Shown here: one piece after another, positions 24,022 to 33,116 of the stretch
Layout of the letters: every line of letters starts with the position of its first letter
Numbering within the stretch: position 1 is the stretch's first letter
Source of the DNA: UBA5109 sp038148435
GTDB lineage: Bacteria > Pseudomonadota > Gammaproteobacteria > Pseudomonadales > Pseudohongiellaceae
NCBI GenBank assembly: GCA_038148435.1
Contig: JAYQVM010000005.1
Span: 1 to 43,254, forward strand
Reading direction: 5' to 3'
Length of the DNA stretch: 43,254 nucleotides
The notes under the pieces: generated by a model
Seen by the model: only the letters and a program-made list of their open reading frames with translations
Told to the model about the DNA's origin: nothing
Databases searched by the model: none
Program-made: the position numbers and the translations under genes

Positions 24022-24663
24022 TTATTGCCAACGCTGGCGAACGACTTCATAGTTGATTGCCATTTTTTCTGGATCATGAGGCACCTTGAAGAAGCCATGA
24101 AAATGCCCGTTGGGATTGATCAGAGCAATCTCGCCGCTGTGATTGACCATATAGTTATCACCCGCGCCCGGCACATACGCAAAGGCAATATTAAGCTGTG
24201 AAGAAAAATTAAAAATATCGATGTACTCTCCACTTAAGCCCAGGTAATCATCATTAAAATAACTCACATATTCCCGTAATTTTTCCAGGGTGTCGCGCTG
24301 TGGATCAACACTGACCATAATTACCTGTGTATCCTCACTGTATTCCCCTTGCTCAGCCAGCATATTGGTGAACTGATTAAGGGTTGCCATAGTTAGTGGG
24401 CAGATGTCCGGGCAGTAGGTATAACCAAAGAAAATCATACTCCACTTACCCTGCAGCAAATCCAGATCAACCGCTTTACCATTGAAGTCTTGCAGCGAGA
24501 ACTGGTTAATCAGCCGTGGCACATCATAGACAAAAAGACCATTTTCGGAGAGCTCTTCATTGCTCATATTGACCGGCGAAAGAATCCTGTTCAGGGTCAG
24601 GCCGAGAACCAATGCCATGAAGACTACGCAGGAAATGACAGTATTGGCAATGCTATTTTTCAT
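24022..24663 (-). CDS. sco: SCO1/SenC family copper chaperone
   Basis: SCO proteins deliver copper to, or reduce, the CuA site of cytochrome oxidase subunit II. From ATG 24663 the product is 213 residues with one N-terminal membrane anchor and a thioredoxin-like domain. The copper-binding motif is FGYTYCPDICPLTM with the CxxxC cysteines, and the distal ligand His is in NYMVNHSGEIALINPNG. It is the last gene of the cox operon, one base after the ctaB stop. An in-frame TTG 18 bp upstream is an alternative start. Location with the oxidase genes supports the role. Confidence 0.93.
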   Translation of the reverse strand: MKNSIANTVISCVVFMALVLGLTLNRILSPVNMSNEELSENGLFVYDVPRLINQFSLQDFNGKAVDLDLLQGKWSMIFFGYTYCPDICPLTMATLNQFTNMLAEQGEYSEDTQVIMVSVDPQRDTLEKLREYVSYFNDDYLGLSGEYIDIFNFSSQLNIAFAYVPGAGDNYMVNHSGEIALINPNGHFHGFFKVPHDPEKMAINYEVVRQRWQ

Positions 24664-24664
24664 A

Positions 24665-25546
24665 TCAGAGGTAGTGATCAATCAGCAGCGCAATAAACAG
24701 CGCTATCAGATAGAAAATGGAATAACGGAAAGTCTTTAGAGCGTTTGTGCTATTTGAGCTGACCATAAGGATAATTGACCAGTACATAAAGCCGGCTCCC
24801 AGCAACAAAGCGGCTGCGAGATACACAGGACCACTCATACCAGTCAGATAAGGCAAAATGCTGACGAGCAGCATAATGATGGTATAGAGCAGTGAATGTA
24901 GTTTGGTCAATGCATCACCATGCGTTACCGGCAGCATAGGAATATCGGTTTTGGCGTAGTCCTTCTTGCGGTGAATCGCTAGGGGCCAGAAATGTGGCGG
25001 GGTCCAGGCAAAAATAATCAGCACTAGCAATAGACCGCCGGGATCAACAGAGGCGGTCACTGCTGTCCAACCTAAAAGGGGAGGCATAGCACCAGAAAGC
25101 CCGCCGATAACAATGTTCTGTGGCGTGGCTCGTTTCAGATATCCGGTATAAATGATTGCGTAACCAATAAAAGACGCAAGCGCCAGCCATGCGCACAAAG
25201 GGTTTACCAGAAAGATCAGGATCGCCATTCCCAGCATGCAAATGAGCATGGCAAAAACCAGTGCCTGAATGGGTGTCACCTTTCCCTGGGGAATGGGGCG
25301 CTTAAGGGTACGCTGCATAATGGTATCGATACGATGATCAATCAGGTGGTTGATCACCGCACCAGCACTAGCTACCAGGGCTATGCCCAAATTACCCCAA
25401 ATCAGCGCATTCAGTGGCGCCATACCAGGGGCCGCCAAAAACATCCCCACCAGCGAAGTCAGGACCATCATCATGACAACCCGTGGTTTACACATTTCGT
25501 AATAATCACGCCATGTGGCTTTTTTGGGGATGCTCAGTTCACTCAT
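24665..25546 (-). CDS. ctaB: Protoheme IX farnesyltransferase (heme O synthase)
   Basis: CtaB/CyoE adds a farnesyl group to heme B to make heme O, the precursor of heme A. The 293-residue protein has multiple membrane spans and the prenyltransferase motif INHLIDHRIDTIMQRTLKRP (about 65-84), with the Asp-rich site. A second conserved segment is FAWTPPHFWPLAIHRKKDYA (about 179-198). It sits between ctaA and sco with 1-2 bp gaps, in the standard cox cluster order, and its partner CtaA completes heme A. ATG 25546 is the family-type start. Confidence 0.96.
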   Translation of the reverse strand: MSELSIPKKATWRDYYEMCKPRVVMMMVLTSLVGMFLAAPGMAPLNALIWGNLGIALVASAGAVINHLIDHRIDTIMQRTLKRPIPQGKVTPIQALVFAMLICMLGMAILIFLVNPLCAWLALASFIGYAIIYTGYLKRATPQNIVIGGLSGAMPPLLGWTAVTASVDPGGLLLVLIIFAWTPPHFWPLAIHRKKDYAKTDIPMLPVTHGDALTKLHSLLYTIIMLLVSILPYLTGMSGPVYLAAALLLGAGFMYWSIILMVSSNSTNALKTFRYSIFYLIALFIALLIDHYL

Positions 25547-25548
25547 GC

Positions 25549-26574
25549 CTAAAACATCGCTCTGGTGGTTTTATATAGCTGGTAATTCAGTGTTACCATG
25601 CTGAGCAATAATAATGCGCCTCCGGCATTATGGGCAACGGCCACCCAAAGAGGCAATGAGAACACAACATTGCTGATGCCAAGTCCCAGCTGTAACAGCA
25701 AGATGGCCAATATAATGTGAGTAAGGCCTTTAAGGCGGCTGTTTCCGCTACAGCGATAAAGTTGAATGATCAGAAATAGCATGTAGACGCTGAGCACTAC
25801 AGCACCAACCCGATGTACAAAATGAATCGCCACTCGCCCTTCTCCATCCATTTGCCCACCGAGATAGTTGGGGCCGATGTCCTGAAACACATTAAAACCA
25901 ATCGCCAGGTCCATAGTAGGAAACAGCTGGTTCTGGCAGGTTGGGAAGTCCGGACAGGCCAGTGCGGCATAATTTGAGCTTAGCCAACCGCCCAGTATTA
26001 TCTGTAGAACCACTAGTACCAAGCCTAACATCGCAAGCGGTCGAAGGTTCTTCCAGTAGCGAATGTGTATCCCTGGTTGCTGCCATGGCTTGTTATCAAG
26101 CCGCAAACAGAGCAACCAGAGCAGACTGAGCGTTGTAAAACCGCCCAGCAAATGTCCTGTCACCACCTGTGGCCAAAGATTCAGGGTTACCGTCCACATA
26201 CCAAATAGGCCCTGCACAATAACCAACCCCAGGAGAAAAATTGGCAGCAGCCGCGGTTGGTCAATCCTGTTACGATGTTTCCAGTTAAAAAAGTTTATGA
26301 GAATGATCAGCAGCCCCAGCGAACTGGCAAAATAACGATGCGCCATTTCCGGCCAGGCTTTTTCTGCCTCAAAGGGAGCATGAGGAAACAGCTCTTCAGC
26401 CTGGAGAATTTCATCGGCGGTCCCCGGCATCCACAAAAAACCATAGCAGCCTGGCCAGTCCGGACAGCCCAGCCCGGCATCTGAAAGCCGCGTGAAAGCA
26501 CCAACCACCACAACACAAAGCGCCAGAGCTGTTGTTAGGAATACCAGGGCAAAAGTGGGTTTATGACTTTTCAT
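25549..26574 (-). CDS. ctaA: Heme A synthase (COX15/CtaA family)
   Basis: CtaA oxidises the methyl group of heme O to formyl, giving heme A for the aa3 centre. The 341-residue protein has about eight membrane spans in two similar halves. Conserved heme-ligand histidines are visible in EMAHRYFASSLG, VVTGHLLGGFTTL, VAIHFVHRVGAVVLS and WVAVAHNAGGALLLL. The N-terminal FTRLSDAGLGCPDWPGCYG and the internal ALACPDFPTCQNQLFP, each with a cysteine pair, are typical of COX15/CtaA proteins. It lies 2 bp upstream of ctaB and 3 bp after the gene for the small thiol protein. Confidence 0.95.
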   Translation of the reverse strand: MKSHKPTFALVFLTTALALCVVVVGAFTRLSDAGLGCPDWPGCYGFLWMPGTADEILQAEELFPHAPFEAEKAWPEMAHRYFASSLGLLIILINFFNWKHRNRIDQPRLLPIFLLGLVIVQGLFGMWTVTLNLWPQVVTGHLLGGFTTLSLLWLLCLRLDNKPWQQPGIHIRYWKNLRPLAMLGLVLVVLQIILGGWLSSNYAALACPDFPTCQNQLFPTMDLAIGFNVFQDIGPNYLGGQMDGEGRVAIHFVHRVGAVVLSVYMLFLIIQLYRCSGNSRLKGLTHIILAILLLQLGLGISNVVFSLPLWVAVAHNAGGALLLLSMVTLNYQLYKTTRAMF

Positions 26575-26577
26575 GCT

Positions 26578-27237
26578 CTATCCCAGGCTGGAGCGATCCA
26601 GCAATCTCTCAATATCCTGCAAAATCTCTTCAGGTGTATTGTCGGGCGTGAAATATAACATGACATTACCTAGCGGATCGGCCAAAAAAATATAATGTTC
26701 AGCAACCGGGTCGACGCCCTCGGGCAAAATGCTCGTCAGCCGGCTTAATAGAGCATCTCGCTCGCTATAGACAAGCAGTTGGGAGCTAAAGGCTTCGGCA
26801 AACATCTGTCGGGTGCGTTCGTCTAGCGCCTGAGACCGTGAGCCGACATTGACATAGTAGCGAGCGACTCGGTCCTCATCAGCTCCCAGCAGGCGATGCA
26901 GCTGTCGCAGGTAAAACAACCGGTCACCACAGGGCTCATCACAGCTGCTGCTGCCCAGAAAAAACAAACGCCAGGGTGCAGGCAAATAATCAGCCGCATC
27001 TATACCGGCTACCAATTCTTCAAAAGACTGAAATACCTGAACACCTTGCTCATCTACCATGAATAATTCGGTAATATCCATGACCGGCATTATCAGCACG
27101 CCATTGTTGGTCGTGGTGATCCCTGGCTGATTTTGCATGGCATAAAAAGAAAGGGTAGCTAGACCAATGGGTAACGCCACGGCAATTAAGAGCAGGATGA
27201 GTTTGAGTTTATTCCTGTCCACGTAAAGCCTCTTCAT
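26578..27237 (-). CDS. Membrane-anchored SCO-like protein of the cox cluster
   Basis: This 219-residue protein is a usual but uncharacterised member of gammaproteobacterial cox clusters. It has one N-terminal membrane span (about 13-34) and a periplasmic domain with WRLFFLGSSSCDEPCGDRLF around residues 89-108. The C99-x-x-x-C103 pair has the same spacing as the copper-binding cysteines of SCO proteins. Later, EHYIFLADPLGNVMLYF resembles the SCO segment that holds the distal His, though the spacing is shorter. A role in copper delivery or cysteine reduction for oxidase assembly is plausible but inferred. Its start overlaps the SURF1 gene by 29 bp and ctaA follows after 3 bp. Confidence 0.75.
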   Translation of the reverse strand: MKRLYVDRNKLKLILLLIAVALPIGLATLSFYAMQNQPGITTTNNGVLIMPVMDITELFMVDEQGVQVFQSFEELVAGIDAADYLPAPWRLFFLGSSSCDEPCGDRLFYLRQLHRLLGADEDRVARYYVNVGSRSQALDERTRQMFAEAFSSQLLVYSERDALLSRLTSILPEGVDPVAEHYIFLADPLGNVMLYFTPDNTPEEILQDIERLLDRSSLG

Positions 27238-27955
27238 TATCCTCCGGGCGCGTGCTCAGATAAAGGTACAATAGCAGCAGCACGCTTGCCATGCTGAACC
27301 ACTGGATGGCATAGCCCTTATGCCTCTCAGGCGAAGTAGTAAACACTGGCCAGTTTCTCACATATACCCCTGGACTAAATGGGGCAAGTCTGACCGTATA
27401 GGGAAATAGCCGCTGCTCATCCAGAGCTTCCGACATTCTCTTCATGTCAAGACTCTGAATAATGCGTGGCCAGCCCGTACCGAGCTCATCTTGTGCCAAC
27501 ATGAACTGGTCTCCGAGAGGCACATATATAGCGCCGCTAAGCTCAACTTCACCCTCTATCGCCTCGGGCTGTGGCAAATTTTCGCGATAGGCATTTGATG
27601 CAATCCAGCCTCGATTAACCATCACAAGCTCGCCGCCCTCTACCAAAAATGGGGAGATGACTTCAAATCCTGCCTGCCCCTCATTAATTTTGTTGTCAAG
27701 CAGAAAGGTATGAGCATTGTCATACTGTCCGAGCATCCTAACAGATACATTTTGAAGATCACTATCAGCATCAAGAGAATCAAGCTCTTGGGTCTCGGCA
27801 CTGAGTCGACTTTCAAAAAGACTCTGCAGATCCAGCTTTTCCTTCTCGCGCTCCAGCTGCCAAAATCCCAAGCGGATAAACAGCGAAAAAAACAGTAGAG
27901 TAAACAGGCTAATCTTCCAGTTGAAATGAAAATTTTTGAATCGTAACTGTATCAC
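27209..27955 (-). CDS. SURF1 family oxidase assembly protein
   Basis: SURF1 proteins help insert heme A into cytochrome oxidase subunit I. The 248-residue product has the expected two membrane spans, near the N-terminus (about 13-31) and near the C-terminus (about 217-235), with a periplasmic domain between. Diagnostic segments are FIRLGFWQLEREKEK, VMVNRGWIAS, and HKGYAIQWFSMA near the end. The frame opens with GTG 27955; no ATG suits and no clear ribosome-binding site is seen, so the start is tentative. It overlaps the following gene by 29 bp and is divergent from the DUF2909 gene. Confidence 0.92.
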   Translation of the reverse strand: MIQLRFKNFHFNWKISLFTLLFFSLFIRLGFWQLEREKEKLDLQSLFESRLSAETQELDSLDADSDLQNVSVRMLGQYDNAHTFLLDNKINEGQAGFEVISPFLVEGGELVMVNRGWIASNAYRENLPQPEAIEGEVELSGAIYVPLGDQFMLAQDELGTGWPRIIQSLDMKRMSEALDEQRLFPYTVRLAPFSPGVYVRNWPVFTTSPERHKGYAIQWFSMASVLLLLYLYLSTRPEDNEEALRGQE

Positions 27956-28013
27956 GGTGTGTCAGTCGTCGGGCTAGTCTGCTAGTATGAAGTCAAAACT
28001 AGCTAGGATTCCC

Positions 28014-28229
28014 GTGTTAAAAATCATCATTGTAATACTACTGCTTTGCATTATCGCCAGCCTGTTCAGCGGTGCGATATTTTTTTTCAAAGATCAGGGC
28101 AATGAAAGCAAACGGACTCTCTATGCCCTAGGTGTTCGTGTTGTCCTGGCTGTACTGCTGGTGGTTTGCATTGTTTATGGAGTTGCTACTGGACAGCTTA
28201 CACCAAGCGCGCCCTGGTACAACCCTTAA
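28014..28229 (+). CDS. DUF2909 twin-transmembrane small protein
   Basis: From GTG 28014, with TAGGA upstream, the product is 71 residues, beginning MLKIIIVILLLCIIASLFSG. That matches the DUF2909 family of small proteins with two membrane spans, here about 2-24 and 41-62. An ATG 27 bp upstream is in frame but lacks a ribosome-binding site. Members commonly lie inside or beside cox clusters, as here, on the strand opposite to the oxidase genes. The function is unknown; a link with oxidase assembly is only suggested by position. Confidence 0.85.
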   Translation: MLKIIIVILLLCIIASLFSGAIFFFKDQGNESKRTLYALGVRVVLAVLLVVCIVYGVATGQLTPSAPWYNP

Positions 28230-28352
28230 ATTAATCAGTGATACTGTTTAAGCCTAGTTTAAGCATAGCGATCTTGGGTTTATCTTTATAACTGTTCAAG
28301 TTGCATTCTTAATCTTGAGTCCTTTAGTTAGCTTATTTTTCACTGGTGAGGC

Positions 28353-28389
28353 AAAAACCAAAAAGAGCTTGTTCGCTTACAAGGAGCTG
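28353..28389 (-). terminator. Possible intrinsic terminator downstream of coxC
   Basis: On the minus strand CTTGT and ACAAG form a short stem (28368-28372 with 28379-28383), possibly extended past a bulge. CTCTTTTTGGTTTTT follows. It lies about 45 bp after the coxC stop, between the first four oxidase genes and the assembly genes. The stem is weak, so some read-through into SURF1 may occur. Confidence 0.4.
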
Positions 28390-28434
28390 AGCGGGTTCTT
28401 GCTTGACTAAGCAGGAGGATTAATTCGCAACTCT

Positions 28435-29361
28435 CTACAAAATGTAGACGAACAAGAACAAACATACCCAGACAACATCAACAAAGTGCCAGTACCAAGA
28501 AGCCGCTTCAAAACCAAAATGATCTTCCGGCTTGAAGTGCCCTTTTAGAGTCCGCGCAAGCATCACGGCAAGCATAAAAGCTCCCAGTGTCACATGAAAA
28601 CCATGAAAGCCTGTAAGCAGGAAAAATGTTGAGCCATAGATTCCAGAGTTTAATGTCAAACCCAGCTCATGGTAGGCCTCAATGTATTCTTCCGCCTGTA
28701 GGAATAAAAACACCACCCCGAGCGCTACGGTAAGCGATAGCCAGGTCGTAAGTTGTTTACGATTATTATTCTTCAGGCCAACATGGGCAAAATGCACTGT
28801 TACACTAGAAGATAATAAAATAATAGTATTCCACAAGGGTAGGTATCCTAGTGCATTACCCCAGCCAGACCATGCCATGGACTCTTCAGGATTTTCAAAT
28901 AGAGCTTCATTGGGGTTAGAAATAACGGGCCAAACAGCCTCGAATTCAGGCCAAAGCATATTCGCAACTGCTTTATCCCCTTCGCCGCCGAGCCAAGGCA
29001 CAGCCAATGATCGAACATAGAATAATGCTCCAAAAAATGCCGCAAAGAACATCACTTCCGAGAAAATAAACCAATACATGCCCAGAACATAAGAGCGCTT
29101 CAACTGGGCGCTTGGCAGGCCCTGATGATTTTCACGAATGCTGGTGGCAAACCAATTGAATAGCACCGTTGCCAGCGTGGCAAATCCCAACAGGGCAATG
29201 ATTGTCGAGCCACCAGTGCCTTCTTCAGAAGCTATATCGTTGAGAATATTTCCCATACCAAAAACAAACAGGAACAAGCCGAATGAAGCCCAGATAGGGA
29301 ACTTGCTCTGCTCGGGAACATAATATGTTTCATACGTGCTATTGATATTTTCACTTGCCAT
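28435..29361 (-). CDS. coxC: Cytochrome c oxidase subunit III
   Basis: Subunit III is a membrane component that stabilises the catalytic core and binds lipid. The 308-residue protein has seven hydrophobic spans and the family segments YWFIFSEVMFFAAFFGALFY (about 94-113), FFLLTGFHGFHVTLGAFMLA and FEAASWYWHFVDVVWVCLFL at the end. The length is typical for the Pseudomonas-type protein with an extended loop between the early spans. It follows ctaG by 26 bp. A possible terminator lies after it. Confidence 0.96.
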   Translation of the reverse strand: MASENINSTYETYYVPEQSKFPIWASFGLFLFVFGMGNILNDIASEEGTGGSTIIALLGFATLATVLFNWFATSIRENHQGLPSAQLKRSYVLGMYWFIFSEVMFFAAFFGALFYVRSLAVPWLGGEGDKAVANMLWPEFEAVWPVISNPNEALFENPEESMAWSGWGNALGYLPLWNTIILLSSSVTVHFAHVGLKNNNRKQLTTWLSLTVALGVVFLFLQAEEYIEAYHELGLTLNSGIYGSTFFLLTGFHGFHVTLGAFMLAVMLARTLKGHFKPEDHFGFEAASWYWHFVDVVWVCLFLFVYIL

Positions 29362-29387
29362 TACAGCTTTCCACCTTTATCCAATAG

Positions 29388-29969
29388 TTAGTTCGCGTTA
29401 CTGGCTGTTTGCTGATAACTCGCTGTGACATCGAAGAGAGTGTATGACAAAGTCAGTTTTGTCAGATCCTCGGGGATGTCTTGATCAATAAAAAATAAGA
29501 GGGGCATGTCGATGTCCTGCCCCGCCGCCAGCGTTTGCTGGTTAAAACAAAAACATTCGGTTTTGTGCAGGTAGTCAGCCGCACGAAAAGGTGAGACGCT
29601 GGGAACTGCCTGTCCGACCATAGCCTCGAAACCGGTGTTATGCGCGTAAAAACTCACTTCAGTCAGCTCGCCGGGATGAACCTGAATTTCTCGCACTGCT
29701 GGCTCAAACTTCCAGCTCATGCCTGCATTGTTACTGGCAAGAAATTGAACTGTGACCAGCCTGCTATCATCGACCTTTACTTTTGCGGCCTCATAGGCAT
29801 ATTGCCCACCAGTCTTTCCATTGAGTCCAGTTATCTCACAAAAGACATCATATATAGGAACCAGCACAAAACCAAAGCCAAACATTCCCACCGCGCCCAG
29901 AAACAGTTTTGCTGCCAGTCGGGAGTGTGAAATAGAGGCTTTTGATTTGTTTGGTTGCTCTTCGCTCAT
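29388..29969 (-). CDS. ctaG: Cytochrome c oxidase assembly protein CtaG (Cox11 family)
   Basis: CtaG/Cox11 inserts copper into the CuB site of subunit I. The 193-residue protein has one N-terminal membrane anchor (about 20-42) and a periplasmic copper-binding domain. The conserved Cys pair is in HKTECFCFNQQTLAAGQ, and a further conserved Cys is in VPIYDVFCEITGLNG. All expected residues are present. It lies between coxA and coxC, the standard position. Confidence 0.96.
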   Translation of the reverse strand: MSEEQPNKSKASISHSRLAAKLFLGAVGMFGFGFVLVPIYDVFCEITGLNGKTGGQYAYEAAKVKVDDSRLVTVQFLASNNAGMSWKFEPAVREIQVHPGELTEVSFYAHNTGFEAMVGQAVPSVSPFRAADYLHKTECFCFNQQTLAAGQDIDMPLLFFIDQDIPEDLTKLTLSYTLFDVTASYQQTASNAN

Positions 29970-30002
29970 TAATTCATATCTTTATCTGATACTGTTACCC
30001 TC

Positions 30003-31613
30003 TTAGGAATGGCTATGTTCAGGCAGATCCGGAGGAGTAGTAAAGGTATGATAAGGTGCTGGAGATGGGACCATCCACTCTAAGCCATGAGAGCCTTCCC
30101 AGACTTCCTGTGTAGCTTTCTTCCCGCCACGTACACACTTGATTACGATAAAAACAAAAAGCAACTGCGAAAAACCGAACAGAAAAGCTCCGATACTGGA
30201 AATCATATTGTAGTCTGCAAATTGCAGCGCATAATCAGGAATACGACGAGGCATGCCTGCAAGACCTAAAAAGTGCTGGGGGAAAAATAAAACATTTATC
30301 CCGACAAATGACAGCCAGAAGTGCAGCTTTCCAAGCGTTTCATCATACATATTGCCAGTCCATTTTGGCAGCCAGTAATAAACGGCAGCCATAATCGAAA
30401 ATATAGCACCTGGGACAAGCACATAATGAAAGTGTGCTACAACGAAATAAGTATCATGATACTGAAAGTCTGCAGGCGCTATAGCAAGCATCAGCCCAGT
30501 AAATCCACCTAAGGTAAATAGCACCACAAAGGCAACTGAAAAAAGCATAGGCGTCTCAAAGGAAATAGAGCCCTTGAACATGGTGCTGATCCAGTTAAAT
30601 ACTTTTACTCCAGTTGGAACCGCAATTAACATCGTTGAGTACATAAAGAAAAGCTCTCCAGCAATAGGCATGCCCGTGGTGAACATATGATGGGCCCAGA
30701 CTATAAACGACAAAAACGCGATAGAGGAAGTTGCATAAACCATCGAATCATAACCAAACAATCTTTTTCGGGAGAAAGTTGGAATAATTTCCGACACCAC
30801 ACCGAAGGCGGGGAGGATCATGATGTAAACTTCTGGGTGTCCAAAAAACCAAAAGACGTGCTGAAATAAAACTGGATCCCCGCCTCCCGCAGCGTTAAAA
30901 AAAGAAGTTCCAAAGTGAATATCAAATAGCATCATGGTGACAACGCCCGCCAAGACTGGCATAACAGCTATAAGCAAATAAGCTGTAATAAGCCAAGTCC
31001 AAACAAAAAGCGGCATTCTCATATAAGTCATGCCGGGAGCCCGCAGATTTTGAATAGTTGCAATGATATTGATCGAGCCCATGATAGAGGAAGCTCCCAT
31101 GATATGCATTGCAAAAATAAAGAAAGTTACCGTAGTGGGGGCATACGTCGTTGAGAGAGGCGCATAAAACGTCCAGCCAAAATTAGGAGCCCCGGCATCC
31201 ATAAATAACGTGGATGCTAACATCGCAAACGCAAACGGCAGGATCCAAAAGCTCCAGTTATTCATGCGAGGTAGAGCCATGTCAGGAGCGCCGATCATCA
31301 AGGGGATCATCCAGTTGCCCAGCCCAACAAACGCAGGCATAACTGCACCAAAAACCATTACCAATCCATGCATTGTGGTCATTTGGTTAAAAAAGTTTGG
31401 CTCAACAAATTGCAAACCCGGTTGGAATAGCTCTAGCCGAATAACAAGTGCAAAGGTGCCTCCCAGCAAAAACATGCATAGGCTGAACCATAAATAGAGT
31501 GATCCAATATCTTTATGATTGGTGGTATACAACCATCGTGTTAAACCCTTGGCGGGACCATGATGATGATCGTCATGGACATCATGGCTTTCAATAGTGC
31601 CAACATTACTCAT
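30003..31613 (-). CDS. coxA: Cytochrome c oxidase subunit I
   Basis: Subunit I carries heme a and the heme a3-CuB centre where oxygen is reduced. The 536-residue protein has twelve hydrophobic spans. The six metal-ligand histidines lie in TTMHGLVMVFG, FWFFGHPEVYIMILPAFG, VWAHHMFTTGM and VVAHFHYVLVPG. The GHPEV motif with Glu places it in the A1 subfamily, with Tyr in the same helix cross-linked to a CuB His in known enzymes. Start ATG 31613. It is the second gene of the operon, after subunit II. Confidence 0.98.
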   Translation of the reverse strand: MSNVGTIESHDVHDDHHHGPAKGLTRWLYTTNHKDIGSLYLWFSLCMFLLGGTFALVIRLELFQPGLQFVEPNFFNQMTTMHGLVMVFGAVMPAFVGLGNWMIPLMIGAPDMALPRMNNWSFWILPFAFAMLASTLFMDAGAPNFGWTFYAPLSTTYAPTTVTFFIFAMHIMGASSIMGSINIIATIQNLRAPGMTYMRMPLFVWTWLITAYLLIAVMPVLAGVVTMMLFDIHFGTSFFNAAGGGDPVLFQHVFWFFGHPEVYIMILPAFGVVSEIIPTFSRKRLFGYDSMVYATSSIAFLSFIVWAHHMFTTGMPIAGELFFMYSTMLIAVPTGVKVFNWISTMFKGSISFETPMLFSVAFVVLFTLGGFTGLMLAIAPADFQYHDTYFVVAHFHYVLVPGAIFSIMAAVYYWLPKWTGNMYDETLGKLHFWLSFVGINVLFFPQHFLGLAGMPRRIPDYALQFADYNMISSIGAFLFGFSQLLFVFIVIKCVRGGKKATQEVWEGSHGLEWMVPSPAPYHTFTTPPDLPEHSHS

Positions 31614-31651
31614 ATTTTATAACTCCTCTACTTTACTACTCATGCCGGGCT

Positions 31652-32800
31652 CTATTCAGCCTGGGCCTGCAGAATCTCAATGGGGGAAATCATATCGCCT
31701 ACACTGTTTCCAAGAGCATTTCGCTCATATGTAATAACGGCAGCAATATCCACAGGGTTAAGCTGGTTCCTAAAGGCCGCCATGGCGGTGCCAGGAGAAC
31801 CATTTAGAACTATATTAACATGCCCATCAATTGGCCCATTGACAATTGCCGAATTGGTCATAGCTGGGAATGCTGGGGGTAGACCCTGGCCGTTTAACTG
31901 ATGGCACGCAGAGCAGTATGTTCGATAGACGGTTTCTCCTTGAGCAACCAGTTGATCGAACGTCCATTCTTGATTAGTGAGTTCTGCAACTGCTGCTGCC
32001 TGTTCTTGGCGCTCACTATACCAGGCCTCAAACTCTTCTTTCTCAACCACTTCTACCACAACCGGCATAAACCCATGTTCCTGGCCGCACAACTCTGTAC
32101 ACTGTCCCCTGAAGGTGCCTGTTTCTTCTGCAATAACCCAAGACTCATTGATAAACCCAGGTATAGCATCTTTTTTCACGGCAAATTCTGGCACCCACCA
32201 GGAATGAATTACATCATTCGCTGTCAGCAAAAAACGGACCTTGGTGTCCACTGGAATTACCAGAGGCTGGTCAACTTCAATGAGGTAGTTTTCTGATTTT
32301 TCATCCAGGCCGGCAATTTGCTCATCGGTAGTTGCCAAGTTGCTGAAAAAGGAGACCTGTTCACCTTCGTCATCCAGATAGCTATACTGCCAACGCCACT
32401 GGTAGCCGGTGATCATGATGTCCAGGTCGGAATCAGAACTGTCATAGACCTGGCGTAATACGCCTGTTGAAGGAATGGCCATACTCACCAGGATAAGAAT
32501 TGGAATTACTGTCCAGACGATTTCTATGGTGGTATTTTCATGAAAATCGGCGGATTTGGAGCCTTTGGACTTTCGGTATTTGATCAATGACCAGATCAAC
32601 ACCCCATACACTACCACACCGATCAAGGCACAGATAATGGTAATCAACATGTGCAGGTCATAGGTAGACCGGCTGATTTCGGTGATACCAATAGGCATAT
32701 TAATGCCTTCACGGAAATCTTCCGCTGCTATAGCCAGTTTGCCTATCAGAACGGAACATGCCAGAAGTAGTGCTGGTATAAACTTAAACTTAGGCTGCAT
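31652..32800 (-). CDS. coxB: Cytochrome c oxidase subunit II with fused cytochrome c domain (caa3 type)
   Basis: Subunit II takes electrons from cytochrome c through its CuA site. From ATG 32800, with GGAG upstream, the product is 382 residues: signal segment, two membrane spans (about 45-65 and 88-108), a CuA domain and a C-terminal cytochrome c domain. CuA ligands are in DVIHSWWVPEFAVKKDAIPG and FRGQCTELCGQEHGFMPVV. The extra heme site is YCSACHQLNGQGLPPAFPAM at about 290-309. This fusion makes the enzyme caa3-type and able to receive electrons from cytochromes such as c4 or c5. An in-frame GTG 15 bp upstream overlaps the ribosome-binding site. It heads the operon. Confidence 0.96.
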   Translation of the reverse strand: MQPKFKFIPALLLACSVLIGKLAIAAEDFREGINMPIGITEISRSTYDLHMLITIICALIGVVVYGVLIWSLIKYRKSKGSKSADFHENTTIEIVWTVIPILILVSMAIPSTGVLRQVYDSSDSDLDIMITGYQWRWQYSYLDDEGEQVSFFSNLATTDEQIAGLDEKSENYLIEVDQPLVIPVDTKVRFLLTANDVIHSWWVPEFAVKKDAIPGFINESWVIAEETGTFRGQCTELCGQEHGFMPVVVEVVEKEEFEAWYSERQEQAAAVAELTNQEWTFDQLVAQGETVYRTYCSACHQLNGQGLPPAFPAMTNSAIVNGPIDGHVNIVLNGSPGTAMAAFRNQLNPVDIAAVITYERNALGNSVGDMISPIEILQAQAE

Positions 32801-33116
32801 TCGCCACTTCTCCACTTTCTTACTTAGATTCTCTGTAAAACCCAGAGCTTAAGGTTGGGGCTAGAGACACCAATCTCAAGATCTTCTCAAGGAATTTTGG
32901 TTCAAACCTGATATTGCTGATGAGCCCGTAACGGCATGCGGCAATTTCCCCTAACATTATATCAGGAAGTGCTCGCCAAAGGCTATGAACAGTGATCTCT
33001 TCTTAACCGATTTATATCACATTAGGCCTCTCTTAAGACTTGATAAATAATCTCTGTTCATTCCGTCAGTCATGGCATAATCTTGAGGCATGTTTTTTAC
33101 CCGTTGGAGCAAGCTG
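32801..33116. other. Divergent intergenic region between coxB and the gamma-carbonic-anhydrase-like gene
   Basis: About 315 bp hold no credible ORF. It must contain the promoter of the large cox operon and that of the gene at 33117. A TTGATAAATAATCT stretch (about 33041-33055) and other AT-rich sites are candidate promoter cores, but I cannot choose one. No obvious Fur box or palindromic operator was seen. Confidence 0.4.
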
